Positions 62,548-64,000 of a DNA stretch of 64,000 nucleotides are shown piece after piece. Each line of letters begins with the position of its first letter. The stretch's first letter is position 1. Origin of the DNA: Trichoplax adhaerens (lineage: Eukaryota > Placozoa > Uniplacotomia > Trichoplacea > Trichoplacidae). The notes beneath the pieces were generated by a model that worked only from the letters and a program-made list of their open reading frames with translations, ran no database searches and was not told the origin of the DNA. The translations under genes and the position numbers were made by a program. Where the stretch lies: NCBI RefSeq assembly GCF_000150275.1, contig NW_002060969.1:434943-498942 (forward strand), read 5' to 3'.

Positions 62548-64000
62548 AGATCTATAATAATTCGGACTTCAGTATTTGTAGTAAGCCCCGATTTTTCTTC
62601 TATCATTTAAACAGTTTTAATCTTAAATCCTATTCCCGTACTAAGTAAAGCGTCCTATTATCTAAATCTAACTTAATGTGACCTTTTCATTTAGCCTCTT
62701 TTTTAATCGTAATGCGAAAAAATATACAATGTGATATGCATACCGAGACCGCCGTACATTACTCTATACGACTTCAATTAGTAGCACAATTTACCTCAAA
62801 ATATCAATTGCATGTATTGTCTGAACAACTAATAAACTACACAACTCGTATTAGGTATCAAAAATATATAAAGTAAATCGTTCATTTAAATTTTCGCAGT
62901 AAGACGAATTTAGCACTAACTTCATAGATAATAATTATACGGGTATATCATTGGTGAGATTGTTGTGTTAAAGGATAGCAATAAAATGGCGAATTTCAAT
63001 TCGAGAATATTTTTAAAACAGCGAACTACTCTTTCTTACTCAAGGCACTACAATAGTATGAAAAAAATCTTTGGCTATAAGTTACTAACATCGGATTCCT
63101 TACACGATAATGTAACGAGTAACGGTTCTATTAGCAGCACTGATTGTGAATGATTACTATAAGTAATTGCCATATTAGCTCAGAAAAAAATTTAACATCT
63201 TGATAGCTATAATGATGGTACTATCAAGTGAAAATGTAGACATTATGTAACCAGCTGCTAATCATGATCTTATTATTCTAGCATAAAATGACAGGACTTC
63301 TGAGTAATTAAGGGGTTATAAGTAATTATTGTATACCTATTTAAGAATAGAGGAAATTAGAGTATTTTCTTTAGTAGTCAATTTTATCTTTCCTGTACGC
63401 TAGCTAGACTTTGAAAATTATCAATATTATTGTTATAAATTTAAATTCGTAGTGACAAAAATAGAACTTTTACAGAAAACTAAAACTACTTTTAGTTGTA
63501 CTGTCAGGTTTATCCTCCTAACATCTACCTACTGTGCGACTCTAAATACTGACTATTTCCTATTATAATTATCAGAAGGAACAGTAACAACACTATAAAC
63601 AAAACTGAACTCAAACTTTATTGAAAAGTCAATTTATAGTAAATCTACATAATCATTAATTATCAATTTATAGATAATATCATACAACTGTGCAATTATC
63701 CTTTAAAAATATATAAAACATCATAGATAAATTAATATTAGCCATTCCTAGATAAGTTATCTTGCGGAAACTATGTTACGACAACTTGGAAAAATTGCTC
63801 CGCAATAACCATACGTATAACAAGTATTGCTACTTACTAAAATTTTTTATATTCCATAGTATTAGTTTCTAAATACTGTACTTTCTAACGATTGCGATTA
63901 TAATTAACTGCAACTGCAACGTACGGTGTAGCAGAATTCAGATTTTTTTAAAGATTGCTACATATTCGGTACCTTTTCGTCCTACTGTAACTGTGCTCGT
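62548..64000. other. Right-end region, no firm gene
   Basis: AT-rich sequence. A 62-codon frame at 62965-63153 (basic, KMANFNSRIFLKQRTTLSYS) could be a small exon but has no recognisable domain or splice partner. Confidence 0.35.

Noticed and set aside
1-64000. CRISPR arrays, bacterial operons, tRNA or rRNA genes
   Set aside because: No spaced direct repeats, Shine-Dalgarno-led gene trains, tRNA T-loop/acceptor pairing or rRNA-like stretches were found by eye. The gene structures are spliced and eukaryotic. A tRNAscan or Rfam run could still find small RNAs that I missed.

Overview
This window looks like nuclear DNA of an animal with a compact, visibly AT-rich and very intron-rich genome. 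Thirteen protein-coding genes could be traced, most by joining exons at GT/AG borders so that the reading phase is kept and the product matches a known family. Several families are animal-typical (a MANSC-domain membrane protein, a type IV ankyrin-repeat diacylglycerol kinase, a Rabin8-type Rab exchange factor, CCDC34). Dense short introns, an AT-rich sequence, vertebrate-like gene structures and short intergenic spaces fit an early-branching animal such as a placozoan. That assignment is inference; other compact metazoan genomes remain possible. There is one assembly gap (N run, 41328-41664).

Layout: RAB21-like GTPase (+, 3080-4906); ARFGAP2/3-like coatomer ArfGAP (-, 11521-7796); proteasome alpha subunit PSMA1 (+, 13181-14873); an unknown serine/asparagine-rich protein (-, 18922-17917); an intronless Sel1-repeat protein (-, 21438-19798); CCDC34-like coiled-coil protein (-, 24389-23694); a MANSC-domain type I membrane protein (-, 28091-26285); Rabin8/RAB3IP-like Rab GEF (+, 29173-31219); a small secreted peptide precursor of five tiny exons (+, 35279-37654); chaperonin CCT2 (-, 46350-43187, with a separate ATG-only first exon upstream); ZNF593/Bud20-like ribosome-biogenesis zinc finger (+, 47897-48797); a type IV diacylglycerol kinase in about 39 exons (-, 59296-50556); and an unknown protein with a PP1-docking-like motif (+, 61260-62547).

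The most striking non-gene feature is a set of arrays built of the tetramer GTAC separated by one A or T, (GTACW)n. The unit is its own reverse complement, so the arrays are strand-symmetric. The long arrays lie at 5' ends: between the head-to-head pairs ArfGAP/PSMA1, MANSC/Rabin8, CCT2/ZNF593 and DGK/61260 gene, and just upstream of RAB21 and CCDC34. The tail-to-tail spaces carry only short scattered pieces. This suggests a promoter- or boundary-associated repeat and is the best candidate for an undescribed system here.

The genes do not form one pathway. Three act in membrane traffic (RAB21, ArfGAP, Rabin8), two in protein folding or turnover (CCT2, PSMA1), and one each in lipid signalling, ribosome assembly, probable ciliary biology and secretion. 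A consensus antioxidant/Maf-type element sits in the PSMA1/ArfGAP promoter space, which is notable because CNC-bZIP factors control proteasome genes in other animals.
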